From: CANLBN01 sp965230205
Lineage (GTDB): Bacteria; Pseudomonadota; Gammaproteobacteria; Pseudomonadales; Cellvibrionaceae
Assembly: GCA_965230205.1 (NCBI GenBank)
Contig: OZ245996.1
Span: forward strand, 3,348,001 to 3,412,000
Reading direction: 5' to 3'
DNA: 64,000 nt
A program made the translations under genes and the position numbers. How positions within the stretch are numbered: position 1 is the first letter of the stretch; each line of letters begins with the position of its first letter. The notes beneath the pieces were generated by a model that was given only the letters and a program-made list of their open reading frames with translations, had not been told where the DNA came from and did not search any database. Below, piece after piece: positions 44,627-53,352 of this stretch.

Positions 44627-45625
44627 CTAGTCCTTACCGAGAAGACCACGAGGTCTAAATAACAAAATAACAACAGCAATCAGATAAATAATGATCTGAT
44701 CAATACCCGGTATCACCGCTTTGACTTCTGTCATTGAGGAGAAGGATTGCAAAATTCCTAATAGAAACCCTGCTGCTACTGCGCCACCTAAAGAACCCAT
44801 GCCACCAACAACAACGACTACAAAAGACAACACCAGAAAATCCATTCCCATATGATAATCGGGAGGCAGGATAGGGGTATACATCACACCGGCTAGTCCA
44901 GCTACTATGGCTGCAATACCAAATACAATCGTGAATCGGCGTTGAATATTGATTCCCAGCAGGCCAACAGTTTCGCGATCATGCATGCCTGCGCGAACCA
45001 CCATACCAAAGGTCGTGAAATGTAAAAAAGCGAATACGCCTCCTATAATCGATAGGGAGAAGAGTAAATACATCATTCGCCACCAAGGGTAAACGATGCC
45101 TTCGAAACCAAATAATGAACCAATATCCGCACTACCTGCAACGATCTCAGGTGCTGCTTGTGGAATAGGATTGGCGCCAAAATTGGCTTTAATAATTTCT
45201 TGAATAACAATTGCCAGGCCAAACGTCACAAGAATCTGGTCAGCATGTTCTCGTTTATAAAAATACTTAATTAAACCGCGCTCCATTAACAAACCAATTA
45301 ACAGCATAATGGGAATGGCGATCAAAATAGATATCGGGACTGAGTAATCGATAATAGCTCTACCAGTATCACCCCACCATATTTCCAAGTAAGGTGTTTC
45401 TTTGTAGGCTTCAAAAAAGGTGACGCTTTCATCTCTGACTTTGCTGGAGATAGTTAAAACCTTTTGAACGCTGACGGCAACAAAAGCACCGAGCATAAAT
45501 AATGCACCGTGTGCAAAGTTAACAACGCCTAAAGTACCAAAGACTAAGGTGAGACCGAGCGCAATTAGTGCATAGGCTCCGCCTTTGTCCAGGCCATTGA
45601 GAACCTGTAGCAATACTGCTTCCAT
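44627..45625 (-). CDS. livH: Branched-chain-amino-acid-type ABC transporter permease LivH
   Basis: A 332-residue permease with about eight membrane segments. GLDKGGAYALIALGLTLVFGTLGVVNFAHGALFMLGAF is the LivH signature. DQILVTFGLAIVIQEI, GINIQRRFTIVFGIAAIVAGLAGVMY and VVGGMGSLGGAVAAGFLLGI follow. A ~50-residue hydrophilic insert (about 55-95, VRDESVTFFEAYKETPYLEIWWG) after the second segment is longer than in E. coli LivH. Separated from the binding-protein gene by 178 bases with a hairpin. Confidence 0.88.
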   Translation of the reverse strand: MEAVLLQVLNGLDKGGAYALIALGLTLVFGTLGVVNFAHGALFMLGAFVAVSVQKVLTISSKVRDESVTFFEAYKETPYLEIWWGDTGRAIIDYSVPISILIAIPIMLLIGLLMERGLIKYFYKREHADQILVTFGLAIVIQEIIKANFGANPIPQAAPEIVAGSADIGSLFGFEGIVYPWWRMMYLLFSLSIIGGVFAFLHFTTFGMVVRAGMHDRETVGLLGINIQRRFTIVFGIAAIVAGLAGVMYTPILPPDYHMGMDFLVLSFVVVVVGGMGSLGGAVAAGFLLGILQSFSSMTEVKAVIPGIDQIIIYLIAVVILLFRPRGLLGKD

Positions 45626-45752
45626 AACTACCTCTTATTTCTTATTTTTCTAATATTTACTATGAGCAATTTAAACAGATTATTATTGTATTCTCATAAA
45701 CATCCGATATTTGAAAGAAATTCAAATATAAAAATGAACTAAAGATATAAGG

Positions 45753-45788
45753 TTAATACTCCTTGACCGGTAAGCCAAGGAGTATTAA
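45753..45788 (-). terminator. Perfect 13-bp hairpin between the binding-protein gene and livH
   Basis: TTAATACTCCTTG and CAAGGAGTATTAA form a perfect 13-bp stem around a 10-base loop, 15 bases after the substrate-binding-protein stop. It is followed on the minus strand by only moderately T-rich sequence. It probably acts as a partial terminator or mRNA 3' stabiliser, giving more binding protein than permease. Confidence 0.65.
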
Positions 45789-45803
45789 TACGTCTAGAGT
45801 AGT

Positions 45804-47150
45804 TTATGCTTTGTTATTACAGCTACCTAATTCGCCACCAAGTTTCGAAGCAGCATATTCCACTTGTTTTCTTGGCACTTCTTTAACAACTTTCAGTAAA
45901 TCGAATTGAGAGCTGGGCTTATCATTACCTTGTACAACCAGTACATCTTTAAAGCACTGGTGATCTTCCGCACGATATTCAGTAGGACCATTACCCATAC
46001 CATCAAACTTGAATCCTTCTAGTGCTGTAATAACGCCACAAGGATCAAATGTACCTGCTAATTCACAGGCATTGGCATATAGCAATGTTTGCACGTAGCA
46101 CGTATGTGCCGCCTGAGAGGGTGGGAAACCATATTCAGCGCCGAACGATTTCACAAAGGCTTGTGAGCCGGCATCTTTTAATGACCAGTTCCAGTTAGTA
46201 GTACCGTAAATTCCTTGAATATTTTTACCAGCACCTTGCGCCATCAAACGAGAGAATAGAGGAACAACGATTTGGAAGTCATTACCATTCACATTCTTAT
46301 CGCGAAGACCAAATTGTACGGCTTGGGTCAATGAGTTAACCATATCTTTACCGTAGTGGTTAAGAACAAGAACGTCAGCACCAGAATTAAGTACAGGGGT
46401 GATGTATTGAGAGAAGTCACCCGCACCCAGTGGAGTACGTACAGCGGCTTTAGTTTTCCAGCCTAATTTCTCAGTAGTATCTTTAATAGAGCCTTCTTGT
46501 GACCAACCCCAAGTATAGTCAGCAGTTAAGTGATAAGCCGTACGTTCTCTACCAAATTCGCTTTCTAATACAGGGCCTAAAGCAGAACCAGACATATCAG
46601 TGTTAAAGAAGTGGCGGAAACCATGGCGACGTTTATCTTTACCCGTCGTATCATTCGAATGAGTGAGGCCTGCCATAAAGATTACACCAGCTTCTTGGCA
46701 GAGTGATTGAACAGCAATGGCAACACCTGATGACGAGCCACCAGTAATCATCACTGCACCGTCTTTTTCAATCATTCGCTTCGCAGAAGCACGTGCAGCA
46801 TCCGATTTAGTTTGGGTATCACCCGTTGCGTAAGTGACTTTTTTACCTAAAATACCATTACCTTTTAAAGCCATAGGCTTCATGGTGTTCATCAGACCAC
46901 CATCTCCCTCGCCATTAAGGTGTTTAACAGCAAGTTTGTATGCGCGTAGTTCATCAGCCCCTTCATCTGCATAAGCACCAGTTTGTGGTACGTTAAAGCC
47001 TAGGGTGACAGTTTTGCCTTTGGGAGCATTGACATAAGCATTGGCATTGCTGACAAAAACAGTGGGAACAGCGGCGGCAGAAGCAGCGGCAAATGATGAT
47101 TTAATGAAACCTCGGCGAGACAGCTCAGTAAATTTTTTATCGTTAGACAT
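45804..47150 (-). CDS. ABC transporter substrate-binding protein (Tat-exported, LivJ/UrtA-like)
   Basis: A 448-residue periplasmic binding protein of the type-I Leu/Ile/Val/amide fold. The N-terminus has a Tat signal, LSRRGFIKSSFAAASAAAVPTVFVSNANA (RRGF with a hydrophobic stretch, cleavage near residue 38). The mature part begins VTLGFNVPQTGAYADEGADELRAYKLAVKHLN and shows GGSSSGVAIAVQSLCQEAGVIFMAGLTHS in the ligand cleft. It is the first gene of the transporter operon. The ligand is not predictable by eye; amino acids, amides or urea are possible. Confidence 0.85.
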   Translation of the reverse strand: MSNDKKFTELSRRGFIKSSFAAASAAAVPTVFVSNANAYVNAPKGKTVTLGFNVPQTGAYADEGADELRAYKLAVKHLNGEGDGGLMNTMKPMALKGNGILGKKVTYATGDTQTKSDAARASAKRMIEKDGAVMITGGSSSGVAIAVQSLCQEAGVIFMAGLTHSNDTTGKDKRRHGFRHFFNTDMSGSALGPVLESEFGRERTAYHLTADYTWGWSQEGSIKDTTEKLGWKTKAAVRTPLGAGDFSQYITPVLNSGADVLVLNHYGKDMVNSLTQAVQFGLRDKNVNGNDFQIVVPLFSRLMAQGAGKNIQGIYGTTNWNWSLKDAGSQAFVKSFGAEYGFPPSQAAHTCYVQTLLYANACELAGTFDPCGVITALEGFKFDGMGNGPTEYRAEDHQCFKDVLVVQGNDKPSSQFDLLKVVKEVPRKQVEYAASKLGGELGSCNNKA

Positions 47151-47607
47151 TCAGATATCTCCTACTTTTTATAATATTTAGAAATAAGATATGTAATGAA
47201 AACAGGGCAAAATAAGTAAATCTACACTTGCTAAACCTTTAAACTGCCACTTTTAAGTCAGATAAAAGAGCTCTATCTCTAATCAAGCATTTTTTAGCTA
47301 GTAAACCTAGTTAACCCCACAACCTCAAAGGACAAAAATCTATCCATGCCCAAAGCTTTTGCTTAAAGTAAATCTTGCAAGTAATGACAAATATTGTACA
47401 TACGACTTTGTGTGTATATGAGAATACTTTTTGAACGATTTTCATGCATAATCGTAAAATTCTGTTTTTTTAATGGCAGGATGAGTATAAGTAATGCAAG
47501 ATCGCTTATTTAGAGTTTATCCTTATGCTCTATATGAATTTTTTTATTGTCTCTCATAAGGTAAGATAAATAGAAAATAAAATTAAATGCTGTTGTAGGG
47601 AACTGTA
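47151..47607. other. Intergenic region (457 bp) between divergent binding-protein gene and cti
   Basis: No gene is supported on either strand. The stretch is AT-rich and should hold the promoters for the leftward transporter operon and for cti. A weak stem ACGATT/AATCGT lies near 47434-47456, followed by TTTTTTT. I looked for a sigma-54 element and saw no properly spaced GG/GC pair. Confidence 0.5.
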
Positions 47608-50013
47608 GTGAAGCGTATTTATTTATCAATTCTTATTATTGCTCTAGCCGGATGTACTGTATTTAGTGCCATACATTTTTATGATGTCTATGGACCAGCC
47701 AACCCACATAATAGAGTGATAGCTGATGTACCCGATGGGCATATTGACTATTGGGAATCTGTTAAACCTGTTCTGGATAATCGCTGTGTGGTTTGCCATG
47801 GTTGTTACGATGCTCCATGTCAACACAAAACAACGGCTATTGAAGGGTTAGAGCGAGGGGCAAGCAAACAGCGTGTCTATAATGCCCGTCGTTTTTCTCA
47901 TGCTAAATTAACCCGACTCTTCGAAGATGCACATTCAGTAGAAGAATGGAGAGAGAAAGATTTTTTCCCCGTCCTAAATGAGCGTGAGAATACTCCTAAA
48001 GCCAACAAAGAAGCTGGCGTCATGTACCAGCTGCTATCTTTAAAAGAAGAGCACCCATTACCTGACGTTAAAATATTACCTGCCGATTTTACTTTTGGTA
48101 ATCATCGTGCAGAAGTCTGTCCAAAACCAGAAGCCATTGGCTTATATAAAAGAAATAACCCACTGTGGGGCATGCCATATGCACTGCCTGGTTTAAATGA
48201 TAGTGAGCAATCAACGTTAAAGGCATGGTTGGAGCAGGGGGCCCGTTATACTGCTAGAAAACCTATAGAAGCGACACTGCAATCAGAAATAGACCGATGG
48301 GAAATATTTTTAAATGGAGATTCTCTAAAAGCTCAATTAGCCAACCGTTATATTTACGAGCATTTATTTCTTGCCCATATCTATTTTGATAATGCTAACT
48401 CTGAGCTAGATAATAGTGAGAATAGACAAGCCCCCATATTTTTTAAACTTGTGCGTTCTTCGACACCACCGGGTCAACCACCAAAAGCTGTCTTTACGCG
48501 CCGACCTTATGATGACCCAGGCATCAAGCGAGTCTATTATCGCTTTGTTCCGGAGTATGAGACCGTTGTTATAAAAAACCATATGCCCTATAAACTCGAT
48601 AAAGCGCGTATGCAACGATGGCAATCCTTGTTTTATGAAAGTGATTACGAAGTCACTCAGTTACCAGACTACAAAAAAGGAAAATCAGGCAACCCATTTT
48701 TAACATTCCAGGAATTACCGTTAACATCGCGATATAAGTTTATGCTGGACGAGGCACAATTTACCATCATGAATTTTGTAAAAGGCCCGGTGTGCCGTGG
48801 TCAGGTAGCCGTCAATGTAATCAAAGATCATTTTTGGGTGTTTTTTGTTAATCCAGACTTAGAAATTAATAATGAAATATCTGAAGTCATTAACATGAAT
48901 GTCGATGATATGGAACTACCCAGTGTCAAAGGTGATATTTACTTGCCACTATCCAATTGGACTCGCTATGCCGCAAAAGAAAAAGAAGCGTTACGTGATA
49001 AAGACCGTTTTTTAACAGAACATTTTAAAAATAAAGGTGAAGAGGGCGGCCTTAAAGTAGATTTAAACCTTATCTGGGATGGAAGCGTAGGCGATGATAA
49101 GTTAAAAAACAAAAATGCAGCGCTGACAATTTTTCGGCATTTCGATAGTGCTTCAGTTAAAAAGGGTTTACTTGGAGAAGCACCTCAAACAGCGTGGGTT
49201 ATTAGTTATCCTCTGTTAGAAAAAATTCATTATCTATTAGTAGCTGGTTATGATGTATACGGTAATATTGGACACCAGTTATTGTCACGTTTGTATATGG
49301 ATTTTCTACGAATGGATGGTGAAAGCACATTCTTAGGTTTTTTACCCGCTGAAGCGCGAGACAGGGAGCGTAAAGATTGGTATCAAGATGCTGATCCTAA
49401 TGTGATGCAATACCTGACAAACCCTGATTTTGAAAGTCAGGTTGAAACGGCGATCGACTTTTCAACGGATAATCAGAAAGAAGAATTATATAATTTACTG
49501 GCTGAACATTTAGATAGTGCTTTATCAGAAAAGCATTCGCTTAGATCATTAGCCGATAAGGAGTTGGTAAGGGAGTTAAATCGTTTAAACAACTTTAAAG
49601 GTCAAAATACCCGTTTTCTTGCAGAAATGACAGCAATTCAAATTATTGATGCAGCTCAGCAGTATCAGTTTTTTACATTAAATAAAAATAATGCACATCG
49701 GAATATTACATCCTTATTCTCTGAGAAAAAGCAGTTGGATCCAGAAAGGAATACTGTGACTATTTCATCCGGTATTATCGGTGCATACCCGAATACGTTT
49801 ATGCGAGTTGCTCGCAATAAAGTAGAAGACTTTGTCGATAAGATGATTTCTTTAGAAACACCGAATGATTATTCAGCTTTGCTCGATGAATATGGTATAC
49901 GACGTACTCACGCAAATTTTTGGCAATATAGCGATGAATTACACTCGTTTCTCTACCAAGAAGACCCTATTGAATATGGCGTTCTTGACTATAACCGGCT
50001 TGAAAATAGATAG
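47608..50013 (+). CDS. cti: Fatty acid cis/trans isomerase Cti
   Basis: An 801-residue periplasmic cytochrome-c-type enzyme that converts cis to trans unsaturated fatty acids in membrane lipids, giving rapid resistance to solvents and heat. The N-terminus MKRIYLSILIIALAGCTVF is a signal peptide with a lipobox-like LAGC. The heme-binding site is NRCVVCHGCYDAPCQ near residue 67. Conserved regions include FVKGPVCRGQVAVNVIKDHFWVFFVNPD and LVAGYDVYGNIGHQLLSRLYMDFLRMDGE. The start is GTG at 47608 with AGGGAACT upstream. lepB-like follows 15 bases after, an unusual partner. Confidence 0.93.
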   Translation: MKRIYLSILIIALAGCTVFSAIHFYDVYGPANPHNRVIADVPDGHIDYWESVKPVLDNRCVVCHGCYDAPCQHKTTAIEGLERGASKQRVYNARRFSHAKLTRLFEDAHSVEEWREKDFFPVLNERENTPKANKEAGVMYQLLSLKEEHPLPDVKILPADFTFGNHRAEVCPKPEAIGLYKRNNPLWGMPYALPGLNDSEQSTLKAWLEQGARYTARKPIEATLQSEIDRWEIFLNGDSLKAQLANRYIYEHLFLAHIYFDNANSELDNSENRQAPIFFKLVRSSTPPGQPPKAVFTRRPYDDPGIKRVYYRFVPEYETVVIKNHMPYKLDKARMQRWQSLFYESDYEVTQLPDYKKGKSGNPFLTFQELPLTSRYKFMLDEAQFTIMNFVKGPVCRGQVAVNVIKDHFWVFFVNPDLEINNEISEVINMNVDDMELPSVKGDIYLPLSNWTRYAAKEKEALRDKDRFLTEHFKNKGEEGGLKVDLNLIWDGSVGDDKLKNKNAALTIFRHFDSASVKKGLLGEAPQTAWVISYPLLEKIHYLLVAGYDVYGNIGHQLLSRLYMDFLRMDGESTFLGFLPAEARDRERKDWYQDADPNVMQYLTNPDFESQVETAIDFSTDNQKEELYNLLAEHLDSALSEKHSLRSLADKELVRELNRLNNFKGQNTRFLAEMTAIQIIDAAQQYQFFTLNKNNAHRNITSLFSEKKQLDPERNTVTISSGIIGAYPNTFMRVARNKVEDFVDKMISLETPNDYSALLDEYGIRRTHANFWQYSDELHSFLYQEDPIEYGVLDYNRLENR

Positions 50014-50028
50014 GTTGGACGATAGCTG

Positions 50029-50862
50029 ATGCCCAATAAATGGTTTGCTGCATTTCTGGGGTTATTTTTTCAACCATTGTCATTTATATATTTGTCGAAA
50101 TTTCAATGGTTCTGGGTTTATGTGGTTGCGAATGTTGTTGCAACTTTATTGGATTATTACTTAATTGCTAAGACCGGATACTTCGGTGTTGCTTTTACAG
50201 TTGCTCTTATATGTGCGCTGCATGCATTTAAAATAGCAGCAGCGTTAGCTTTTTCTCGGCGTCGTTGGTATAACTATTGGTGGGGTATATTACTCATCGT
50301 GTTGATATTTTTATTATCGACATTTTCTATCCGTACTTTTCTGTTTGAACCTTTTCGTATCCCTTCTTTATCCATGGTGCCAACACTCAATGTTGGTGAC
50401 CACATCATTGTTTCGAAATGGGGTTATGGCCTTTATGGCAGCTATGGAGTTGTTATAAACAATACCGATGTCGATAAGAAGAAAAAACCTAAAAGAGGGG
50501 AGATTTTTGTATTGTATCCACCCCATAATCAAATCCCCTTTGTTAAGCGGGTGATTGGTGTACCTGGCGATGTTATAGCGTTTTCCGATAAGCAGATAAC
50601 GATTAATGGAGAGGACATCAAAACAGAAGCCGCTTCTGATTCACTCGAATACAATGAAACGTTAGGCGGTCATAGCTATACCATTCAATATATTGATGAA
50701 AGTACAATGATAGGCTTAGACCGTTTACAGAATTTTACAATCACTGTTCCTAAGGATTCGTATTTTGTGATGGGCGATAACAGAAATAACTCTGCTGACA
50801 GCCGCTTATGGGGCCCTGTTCCTGCTGAAAATATTGTGGGCAAAGTTATTTTTATCTGGTAA
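50029..50862 (+). CDS. Signal peptidase I with extra N-terminal membrane segments
   Basis: A 277-residue S26A peptidase. The catalytic Ser is in FRIPSLSMVPTLNVGDHIIVSK (about residue 117), the Lys in FVKRVIGVPGDVI (about residue 173), and Box E is YFVMGDNRNNSADSRLWGPV. Unlike E. coli LepB (two membrane helices), the first 105 residues contain about four hydrophobic segments (FAAFLGLFFQPLSFIYL, FWVYVVANVVATLLDYY, VAFTVALICALHAF, GILLIVLIFLLSTF). It is 15 bases behind cti and far from rnc/era, where the housekeeping lepB usually lies, so it is probably a second, specialised peptidase. Confidence 0.88.
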   Translation: MPNKWFAAFLGLFFQPLSFIYLSKFQWFWVYVVANVVATLLDYYLIAKTGYFGVAFTVALICALHAFKIAAALAFSRRRWYNYWWGILLIVLIFLLSTFSIRTFLFEPFRIPSLSMVPTLNVGDHIIVSKWGYGLYGSYGVVINNTDVDKKKKPKRGEIFVLYPPHNQIPFVKRVIGVPGDVIAFSDKQITINGEDIKTEAASDSLEYNETLGGHSYTIQYIDESTMIGLDRLQNFTITVPKDSYFVMGDNRNNSADSRLWGPVPAENIVGKVIFIW

Positions 50863-50899
50863 TTTTTTTTAGAAAAGCCATTAGGAGAAACTAGTAAGA

Positions 50900-50922
50900 G
50901 AAAGGACGTAGCCTTTCCCTTT
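50900..50922. terminator. Small hairpin between convergent signal peptidase and acuI
   Basis: GAAAGG (50900-50905) and CCTTTC (50912-50917) pair around a 6-base loop and run into CCTTTTATT on the plus strand, 38 bases after the peptidase stop. A short but plausible terminator. Confidence 0.5.
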
Positions 50923-50974
50923 TATTAATTCTATTTTTATAGCGACTACTTAATTGGAGTGCCGGATAAAAATA

Positions 50975-51970
50975 TTATTGATTCACATCCACCACTAAAC
51001 GTCCTCTAATTTTACCCTCTAATAATGCGCTGGCATTATCAAACACCTCATTCAAACCAATCACTGTGCTGATATCGTCAAAGTGTTCGTGATTAATGGT
51101 TGCTAAACGTTGCCATGCTTCTATACGTTGATCGATAGGGCGCATCACACTATCAATACCCGCAAGTGTCACGCCACGAAGAATAAACGGAGCAACCGTG
51201 GCAGTAAAATCCATGCCCTGAGCAAGACCACAAGCCGCAACGACACCATTATATTTCATCGCTGCACACACATTGGCTAAGGTATGGCTGCCCGCTGAAT
51301 CGATAGCACCAGCCCATTGTTCCTTTGCCAAAGGTCGGCCTCCGGATTCAGATAATGTCGCTCGGTCAATAATTTCCTGAGCACCTAACTTCTTCAGGTA
51401 ATCTGCTTCTTCCATCCTGCCTGTCGATGCAACAACGTGATAACCAAGCTGACTTAAAATAGAAATAGAAAAGCTACCAACACCACCGTTGGCTCCTGTG
51501 ACTAAAATACTGCCACTATCAGGCGATAGCCCGTAACGTTCTAAAGTAATAACAGACAACATCGCTGTATAACCGGCTGTGCCAATCGTCATTGCTTGCA
51601 TAGGAGAAAGATTGTCGGGCAGGGGGATTAACCAATCACTGTTCAGCACTGCTTTTTCGGCTAAACCACCCCAATGCGCTTCGCCAACACCCCAGCCATT
51701 TAAAATAACTTGCTGACCTACACTGAATTTATCAGTGTCGCTGCGAGTCACTGTTCCGACTAAATCGATGCCGGGGATCATTGGAAATTTGCGAACAACA
51801 GGCCCTTTGCCTGTAATGGCTAATGCATCTTTATAATTAATAGTGCTGTAGCTGACATCGATTGCCACATCACCATCGGGAAGGCTATCTGAACGAATGT
51901 CTTTAACTTCTGCTCGATAACCGTTGTCATCTTTTTCAATCAATACACCTTTAAATATATCGTTAGTCAT
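50975..51970 (-). CDS. acuI: Acrylyl-CoA reductase AcuI (YhdH-type zinc-less MDR oxidoreductase)
   Basis: A 331-residue medium-chain reductase of the YhdH/AcuI family. Seen here: YSTINYKDALAITGKGPVVRKFPMIPGIDLVGTV, QQVILNGWGVGEAHWGGLAEKAV, ILVTGANGGVGSFSISILSQLG (NADPH site) and ACGLAQGMDFTATVAPFILRGVTLAGIDSV. It reduces acryloyl-CoA to propionyl-CoA, detoxifying acrylate from DMSP breakdown. The ATG at 51970 follows a GGGGGTAG ribosome-binding site. It lies behind acuR with its own operator copy at 51989. No DMSP lyase (ddd) gene is in the window. Confidence 0.88.
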   Translation of the reverse strand: MTNDIFKGVLIEKDDNGYRAEVKDIRSDSLPDGDVAIDVSYSTINYKDALAITGKGPVVRKFPMIPGIDLVGTVTRSDTDKFSVGQQVILNGWGVGEAHWGGLAEKAVLNSDWLIPLPDNLSPMQAMTIGTAGYTAMLSVITLERYGLSPDSGSILVTGANGGVGSFSISILSQLGYHVVASTGRMEEADYLKKLGAQEIIDRATLSESGGRPLAKEQWAGAIDSAGSHTLANVCAAMKYNGVVAACGLAQGMDFTATVAPFILRGVTLAGIDSVMRPIDQRIEAWQRLATINHEHFDDISTVIGLNEVFDNASALLEGKIRGRLVVDVNQ

Positions 51971-51988
51971 CACTACCCCCAATAAATT

Positions 51989-52003
51989 TAGACCGATCGT
52001 CTA
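51989..52003. promoter_or_regulatory. Candidate AcuR operator, copy upstream of acuI
   Basis: TAGACCGATCGTCTA is a near-perfect palindrome 19 bases before the acuI ATG. The same 15 bases occur upstream of the TetR-type gene at 52696-52710, and TAGAC/GTCTA half-sites are typical of AcuR/NemR-group TetR regulators. Confidence 0.75.
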
Positions 52004-52047
52004 TTAATAGATAAATAAAAAGCTAAATAAAAAGGTTAACTTAAAAA

Positions 52048-52686
52048 CTACTTTGGCAAACCTGAGATAAAACCACGAAAATAAAGCCCCAAAGGCTCAG
52101 CACTTTGCATCAGCTTGGCCCTCATAACTGCACCTTCCCAGCCAATCCAAAAGAACTCCGCCAACTGTTTACAGTTGGCGTTGGCAGATAACTCACCCTC
52201 GGCTTGGGCTTCCTTTAAGCATTGGCATACACGTTGTTGCCAATTAAGAAAAATATCCTGCAAACTTTCCCGAAAACTATCAGGTAATAAGCCTATTTCC
52301 TGTCCAAGGTTGCCTACTAGACAGCCTCGTTTATAGTCATATTTCTGCATGCTTTTTTTAGTACTGTTAACAAAGCTTTCTAAGCGTTTCAACGGTGATT
52401 TTTTTCGATCAAGTAAATGAGAATCCAGTTTTTCTGCAAAATAAGTAGCGTACTCATCGATAACGGCTAGGCCAAAATCCTCTTTATTTTTAAAATAATG
52501 ATAAAAAGAACCTTTAGGAACGCCGACTTTTTTCAAAATGCCATCAATACCCGCAGAGACAAAACTGTTTTCAGTCAGTGTTTCAACACCACTACGGATA
52601 AGCATTGCCCGGGTATTATCACCATTGCTGGATATTTTAGGCGGGCGTCCTCGTCGAGGTGTTTGAATGCTTGAAATGGTAGGCAT
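52048..52686 (-). CDS. acuR: TetR-family regulator, AcuR-like
   Basis: A 212-residue TetR-type repressor. The helix-turn-helix spans about residues 27-70 and includes GIDGILKKVGVPKGSFYHYFKNKEDFG. The ligand domain has KYDYKRGCLVGNLGQEIGLLPDSFRESL and LAEFFWIGWEGAVMRAKLMQSAEPL, which match AcuR, the acrylate-responsive repressor of acuI and DMSP genes. The N-terminus carries an AT-hook-like RRGRPPK. It is 77 bases upstream of acuI on the same strand. The identical operators before both genes support autoregulation and control of acuI. NemR is the nearest alternative. Confidence 0.85.
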   Translation of the reverse strand: MPTISSIQTPRRGRPPKISSNGDNTRAMLIRSGVETLTENSFVSAGIDGILKKVGVPKGSFYHYFKNKEDFGLAVIDEYATYFAEKLDSHLLDRKKSPLKRLESFVNSTKKSMQKYDYKRGCLVGNLGQEIGLLPDSFRESLQDIFLNWQQRVCQCLKEAQAEGELSANANCKQLAEFFWIGWEGAVMRAKLMQSAEPLGLYFRGFISGLPK

Positions 52687-52695
52687 GCCAAATTA

Positions 52696-52710
52696 TAGAC
52701 CGATCGTCTA
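52696..52710. promoter_or_regulatory. Candidate AcuR operator, copy upstream of acuR
   Basis: TAGACCGATCGTCTA, identical to 51989-52003, begins 9 bases before the acuR ATG. A repressor bound here would block acuR's own initiation region. The next gene leftward of its promoter is napC (convergent side), 55 bases away. Confidence 0.75.
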
Positions 52711-52764
52711 TTAAAATGCAATAAATTTGCTTGAGTCTATAATTCAACAGATTAGAATAGGGTA

Positions 52765-53352
52765 TTACCAGCCCTCTATACCTGACATATCAGGCAGTTG
52801 GTGGGCGATACCTTTATGGCAATCGATACAGGTTTTTTCGCCCTTTGCGAGAGCTGTGCTGTGCTGAACACTGGCACGCGGACTTTGTTTAGTAAAATCC
52901 ATGTAATCAAAATTATGGCAGTTTCGACATTCTAATGAATCATTGGCTTTAAGCCGAGACCATTCGTGTTTAGCTAATTCTAATCGTTTATTTTCAAACT
53001 TCTCGCGTGTGTTAATTGTCCCAAAAATCTTTCCCCATACTTCTTTAGATGCTTGGGTTTTACGCGCTATTTTATTAGTCCATTCGTGTGGAACATGGCA
53101 GTCAGGGCATGTTGCTCTTACTCCAGAAGCATTAGAAAAGTGGACAGTGGTTTGGAGTTCACGGTAAACATTATCTTTCATTTCATGACAACTAATACAG
53201 AAACTTTCAGTATTGGTTGCTTCAAGCGCAGTATTAAAACCTCCCCAGAAAATAATTCCGGCAATAAACCCACCCATACTCAGGAATCCCAAGCTATAGT
53301 GAATAGACGGTTTTCTAAAAACCCTCCAGTAACGCAGTAGAAAAGCTTTCAT
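52765..53352 (-). CDS. napC: Tetraheme cytochrome NapC
   Basis: A 195-residue NapC/NirT-family quinol dehydrogenase. One membrane anchor lies at about residues 18-40 (IHYSLGFLSMGGFIAGIIFWGG). Four CxxCH heme sites are visible: FCISCHEM, ATCPDCHVPHEW, LECRNCHNF and KTCIDCHKGIAH. It passes electrons from menaquinol/ubiquinol in the membrane to NapAB. Its ATG overlaps the napB stop by 4 bases. It is the last gene of napEDABC. Confidence 0.94.
   Translation of the reverse strand: MKAFLLRYWRVFRKPSIHYSLGFLSMGGFIAGIIFWGGFNTALEATNTESFCISCHEMKDNVYRELQTTVHFSNASGVRATCPDCHVPHEWTNKIARKTQASKEVWGKIFGTINTREKFENKRLELAKHEWSRLKANDSLECRNCHNFDYMDFTKQSPRASVQHSTALAKGEKTCIDCHKGIAHQLPDMSGIEGW

Noticed and set aside
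41966..47150. Calling the transporter a urea (Urt) system
   Set aside because: No urease genes are present, and the binding protein's N-terminus and cleft motif are not clearly UrtA; a general branched-chain-amino-acid-type label is safer.
47151..47607. Sigma-54 promoter upstream of cti
   Set aside because: A TGGCAGG-like stretch at about 47474 lacks a GC element at the required spacing.
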